Source: Odiellus spinosus (taxonomy: Eukaryota; Arthropoda; Arachnida; Opiliones; Phalangiidae). From it: 64,000 nucleotides of DNA. The stretch covers positions 23,657,728 through 23,721,727 of the forward strand of contig OY987229.1 of the NCBI GenBank assembly GCA_963920705.1, written 5' to 3'. The translations under genes and the position numbers were made by a program. Below are positions 28,101 to 34,100 of the stretch, in pieces (position 1 is the stretch's first letter; each line of letters begins with the position of its first letter). The notes beneath the pieces are model-generated. The model was not told where the DNA came from. It saw only the letters and a program-made list of their open reading frames with translations, and made no database searches.

Positions 28101-31100
28101 TAAATTCTAATTAAGTTAATGAAGAAAATAGTCTGTGCCATGATTAAAACAAATTATGGTTTTATTTCGCTTTATATCAAATTAACAATCTTAAAACCGT
28201 TTGAAATGAATGAAACAATGTTTGAAGTAAATAAGAAAGCCGATATATAACAAGATTGAGCCATTATAAACATCTTTATACTCGTTGCTTCGTATAACTC
28301 GGACGAAAACCTATTTTCCCACGCTTTATAACATTGAAAACTAATATCGGAAATAGTGTTAAGGTGGGATGAGGGACGAATATTTCGAAAGGTGACAAGA
28401 CGTTGCCTATATTTATTGCTGACTCATTCAGTCCTGGGCTTTTCTAGACAACCAATAAGAATGAAACCTAGCTAGTAGATCTAAGCAGCAACCGACAACA
28501 AAACGCGTTTAATCAAAAACCGCGTCAATGATTCGTTATTTTCTGGCGTGCCCGTCGCGGGTCGCTGTAACCGAGCGACGACCATTACGATATTATTTTC
28601 TTATTCTTTCAATTTTTGTTTTCTCTCTCTCTCTCTCCTTCGCTTTTGCCCCATCAGACAAACCGTCCATTAGAAGCTTGCCCCAGTTTGACAAAGCGGC
28701 GAGCGACGCCGGGGCGGACGCCAAAATTACTTGTTCGGCCTCCGGGGCCCCCAACGTGACGTTCACTTGGTACCGACAAGGAGGAATCATTAGCGAAACT
28801 ACTCACCCGACCAAGTACGCCAACGAAACCACCCAGAAGGAGCCGGTCATCTGGGAGGGTGTTCTGACCGTCAAAGACGTCAAATCCAAGGACTACGGAA
28901 TTTACGAATGCGTCGCTAGAAACGAGCTCGGATTTGACAGCAAGAAAATTACTCTTTCTGGAACCAGTAAGTACACGTACTCTTTAAAGGGATAATGCAA
29001 CTCAACAACTAGTTATTCCTTATCGTTTAAATAGGCCTAATACAACAGTAAAGAAAATTATAAACAAATATTAGAAATAGATCTAAAACTTACCATCAAA
29101 ATAGGCTTAGCTGGGATGCTAGGACATCTTCTTAGCTATGCTAGGCAAATACTTTTAGTTCTCTGGTGGATTCTTTAACGAACTGTTACGCGGGTTAGGG
29201 AAGGTTTTAGGCGGAAGCGGAAGTAGCCTAAATCTATTTCGCGAGGATATCTCTTTAAGGACGTCTATGGTAGATTTTCGCCGTCATTCTCGTAACCGAC
29301 ACGATAAATAATTCGCGTCTCCTTCATTTGTCCTTCCATAGCTCATCCTGACGCGCCAGCTTCGCTGCGTATTTTGAACGTGACGTATAACGGCGTCATA
29401 TTGGATTGGGTTCCCGGTTTCGACGGCGGAGTCGAACAGTCATTCCGAGTTAGATATAAGAAAGTTAATTCGGATTCGTATAGCTACCAAGATATCAAAA
29501 ACACCAACGAAACTATCTTCTTTCTAACCGGACTCGACTTGGACACCGAATACACCTTCAGTCTCTTGGCTTACAATTCCGTCGGAGAAGGACCGTACAC
29601 TCGAGAAATTATCAAAGCTAGAACATCCGGTAAGAAAATCAAAATTAATTTAGTTAGAAAATTAATTTAAACAAACCTTTAGCTAGAAAATAAATATAAA
29701 AATTATGAAGTTGAGATAGATGTTAAGGAAAATAACAAGAATTAGTGTTTACCGCGTAAGACGACGCAATTCCTCAGGGTTCTTTTCATTAATGAACAAC
29801 AAACGTTCTAATATAGCTTTAACACCGGAATCTTTGAACAATATTTACTTTAGTCTGCCCCTGCGACCCCTTCTTCTTCTTCTTCTTCTTCTTCTTGTTA
29901 GATATTTTTACGCGTTTTATTGTTGTTTTTTATATCTCCGGTTGAGCTGTAAGGTTGCGCCAACGTAGTATATTTAGTCCGGTAAAGAAAAGAATCTGAT
30001 TTTTGTTGTTATTGTTTGGTTTCGTTTGTCGTGTCCGTTAGCGGAACGTCCAGTGACCGAGACGGAGCGAGTGATCACGGAAGTTCTTTCGGGCAAAGGA
30101 GAAGTTCCTCGTATCATCATCATTAGCGTATCTGTCGTCGGAACTTTCCTCTTGATTCTCAACGTCATTTTGGTCATCTGCTTCGTTCGCAAACGCAGGA
30201 AAAAAAGACTCGAAGAAGGTAACATTTTCTTAACTATTTCGCTTTTATCTTTCGACCGGAGTTGACGTCAATTATACTAGTTTTAATATTGGGTATCCAT
30301 CCGCGTAGCCTTTTAACTACTTTGTCAACTCCATTCGGAAATATAGATTAAGTATCGTATAAGAGAGAAAAGAGAATCGTCGCTATTCTCTTTTCCCTCG
30401 AGTGACCGCAACAACGCCGCTCCCTGACCATTTTAGGAAAAAAAATGGAGAGAGAAAGCTTCTATGATTCTGGGGGGGAAGGCTATTATAAGGCGGGTTT
30501 ACTATATTGCTATAAAAACTATCTTTATACGACTCTCTCACTCTCGTCAAGTTCCGAGCGGCCGGTTTTATTTACTCGCCACCGGTGCGCCGCCAGTTGT
30601 TAAAAACAACAAAAAACACGCTTTTCTTTATCTTTAAAAGAAAACGCCAAACTTTAAGGTAGGGTGGAACGAGGGAAACAGGTGTTTTTATTATTATTTA
30701 GCTCCTGTTTGTGACGCGATTAGTTCACGTACGAGTTTTAGCAAAGATAGAGGCTATAGTTTTGGCAAAGGTAGAGGCTATAGTTTTGGCAAAGGTAGAG
30801 GCTATAGTTTTGGCAAAGGTAGAGGCTATAGTTTTGGCAAAGAGAGGCTAGTTTTGGCAAGGTAGAGGCTAGTTTTGGCCAAGAGAGGCTAGTTTTGGCA
30901 AAGATAGAGGCTATAGTTTTGGCAAAGATAGAGGCTAGTTTTGGCAAAGATAGAGGCTAGTTTTGGCAAAGATAGAGGCTATAGTTTTGGCAAAGATAGA
31001 AGCTAGTTTTGGCAAAGATAGAGGTTATTTTCGCAAAGATAGAGGTTATTTTCGCAAAGATAGAGGTTATTTTCGCAAAGATAGAGGCTAGTTTTGGCAA

Positions 31101-34100
31101 AGATAGAGGCTAGTTTTGGCAAAGATAGAGGCTAGTTTTGGCAAAGATGGAGGCTAGTTTTGGCAAAGATAGAGGCTTATTTTGGCAAAGATAGAGGCTT
31201 GTTTTGGCAAAGATAGAGGCTAGTTTTGGCTAAGATGGATGCTAGTTTTGGCAAAGATAGAGGTTATTTTGGCTAAGATGGATGCTAGTTTTGGCAAAGA
31301 TAGAGGCTGGTTTTGGCTTGGTTTGGAGATTAGTCTTGCCATAGTTTGAGATTAGTCTTGCCATAGTTTGAGGTTAGTCTTGCCATAGTTTGAGATTAGT
31401 CTTGCCATAGTTTGAGGTTAGTCTGGACATAGTTTGAGGTTAGTTTCCATATAGTTTTCATCATAAATCCATTCCCAAAATCTGTTTAATAATAAAAACC
31501 AACTGTATCATAGTTTCACTCTACCTTTGGGGGGAGGTTAATGTGGCTGGCTATGTATGTTAGGGGACGTCTCGGGTGCTGGTGCTTATTTTTACACGTC
31601 CATATTTTTGTTTCATTTCTTCACTTCCCTGGGAAACCCTTTTCCATCTTTCCTCCATCTTTCCTCCACAACCTCCGTCTTTTCTTTCTTTTTTTAACTC
31701 GCACGCTGCTAAGTGTTACATAGGCTCGCAAAGCTGTGCACAAGTAAGTTTTTATTTATATACAACGCGTATCGCCTTTATTACGTAGTTTCCGGTGTTC
31801 CATTCGTAGTTTTTTTACTTTTCCTTCGTTATTTAGACAATGTTTTAAGGTCTTTCTTTTTCCATTCTTGGTTTTTGACGATTTTTTCGAGGGTTTTTGC
31901 GAAAAGAGATGTGGGAACGAATGTTTCCGATTTACGGTACGACTATGACCTCTTTTTTTTTACTCCGAAAGGAACTAGTTTAATATTTTGAGTGATGGAA
32001 AGTGGAATGTAGGCCACCGAAACTTTTTTTCGCTTTTTAGTTTTTCGCAATAAAATGAAAGAATTCTAAGACTTATATGTCCTTTTTTCGTATCATAAAA
32101 GAATGGTGCTTGAAACAAATTGTCGATTCGTAAATTCCACGAGCTTTATTTATATTTTAAAATTATTCCTGAAAAAAATCGTCAAAATATTTCAAATTTA
32201 TTTTTATTTATTTCTAAAACTCTTTCAAAACTTTAATTTTAATTAAAAATTAGTGTAAAATCTCAGTACTTAGTAGGGTATTAGTACTTAAATACTAAGT
32301 AGTTAATGAAATTTCAAAATGATTTTTATTAATTTATCAAAAGAAGGTCAGAGGTTAAAAAATAGTGCTCTGTGTTTTATACTGAGCTTCGAGCTTTAGT
32401 CGCAATTCTGGTTTCAAGCCTTTAACGAGCATCGAATTTCTTATTTCGAGCCTTTAAGGCTTTAATGAGCATTAAAATTCTTATTTCGAGCCTTTAATGA
32501 GCATCAAAATTATAATTTCGAGTCTTTAACGAGCATCAAATGTTTTATTTCGAGCCTTTAACGAGCATCAAATTCTTATTTCGAGCCTTTATCGAGCATC
32601 AAAACTATAATTTCGAGCCTTTAACGAGCATCAAAATTTTTATTTCGAGCCTTTATCGAGTCTCTTACAGAAACAATTCGAGCATTCGCGCACCTACTAA
32701 TCTATAAGTGATGGTTAGGTAAACGTATCGTATTTTAACGGGTATAACTTTCGTTGCGTATTATAGAAAGCGACCAATCGAGCAGCAAAGCGGCCACCAT
32801 TGAAATGTACGCGCCTAGCAGTTACAACGAGACTGTAAACGGCGAAACTATGAGTTCAACGTCGGAGAAGAGCGAAGCGTATTCGGACGGACATAGCACC
32901 GGAGGTTATTCGGTAAGAAAGAAGGTGATCATCGCAGCATTTGATACTCCGTGTACTTTTTTTCCTCTTCTTTTCTAATTTAATTTTAAAAAGATAACGC
33001 GAAAAATAAAAAATAGGCAAACGAATTTTCTAGTAGTTTGGAGTTAGAGAATGAAATTTGTCGATTGAACACAATATCCGAGTTATTTTAAAATTTTAAG
33101 CATAGCGGGCCGCGTTATACTTCTCTTGAAATAAAATAAACACTATTTTATTTTACTTCATCTTCCCTTTAAAAAAATAAATAAAAATAACAAAAAAGTG
33201 AACTTTTCCTTCGAAATATCTTAACACATTTAACCTTAGTGTCGTTCAATATCTTTTTGAATCGTCTTTTCTTAACACTCTGGTCATAAATATTACATTG
33301 CCTACGGGCTGCTCAATATTACTCTCTCTCTCTCTATTGGTTGTTCGCGGGATCCTCTCGTGAGGATATATTTTCAAGAACGAGTAAACAAACCCCGGAA
33401 AAGATCACTCGACGATCATTCAAAGCCCTATAGATAGGGATATACAGTAGAGCCCTTTACTGTACGATGCCCTTAAGCCTCGGTCCGCGTCACGCATTCC
33501 CCCCCCCCCTCTATCATTCGTTGAAACTCTCCCACTCCTCTTATTTAAAGATCGAATCTTTGAATATACTTTTATTATGGATTTCTTAGTATCCCCCCAA
33601 GTAACGACCACTTCAAATAGGTTTTTCAAGTACATTTCAAGGTTGTAAAGTCTACCAGTATACGGTTTTTAAGTAGATCGACTCCTGAATGTTAGCTTCG
33701 CTACGTACTTAAAAATGCGGCGGAAAACACATTTCTACAGGTGCTGGTAGTGGATACGTTAGAAAGATTTATCTCGAAACTCAGGAAACTTTATTATATG
33801 CTCATAATATAAAAAAAACGTGGTTTTAAAATCTTTTCTCTTGTTTTCTATTTACTAATGACTATATTAACACACTAACAACTATTAGTATCAAATAGCG
33901 CGGTTTCAAAGATCCTTTTTTATTTATAATTTTATTATCATTTCATTTTACTGACAATTTTATTTAGTTATCATTTTATAAGTTTTATTATTTTTATTAT
34001 TATTTAATTTCATTGTTTAATTTAATTTAAATTATCATCTTATATTGGCAGTCAAAGATACAGTTATTCACGCAACCTTTCCCATATTTTTTTGTTTGTT

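Larger units (their letters stand above)
30219..32766 (+). other. Intron after TM exon (2.5 kb)
   Basis: Dominated by three adjacent minisatellites (30733-31317, 31318-31450, 32410-32663). No exon seen between them. Confidence 0.85.

Noticed and set aside
30738..30947. Reverse-strand frame with ASIFAKT-type repeats
   Set aside because: Produced by the 22-bp intronic minisatellite; breaks where units change length.
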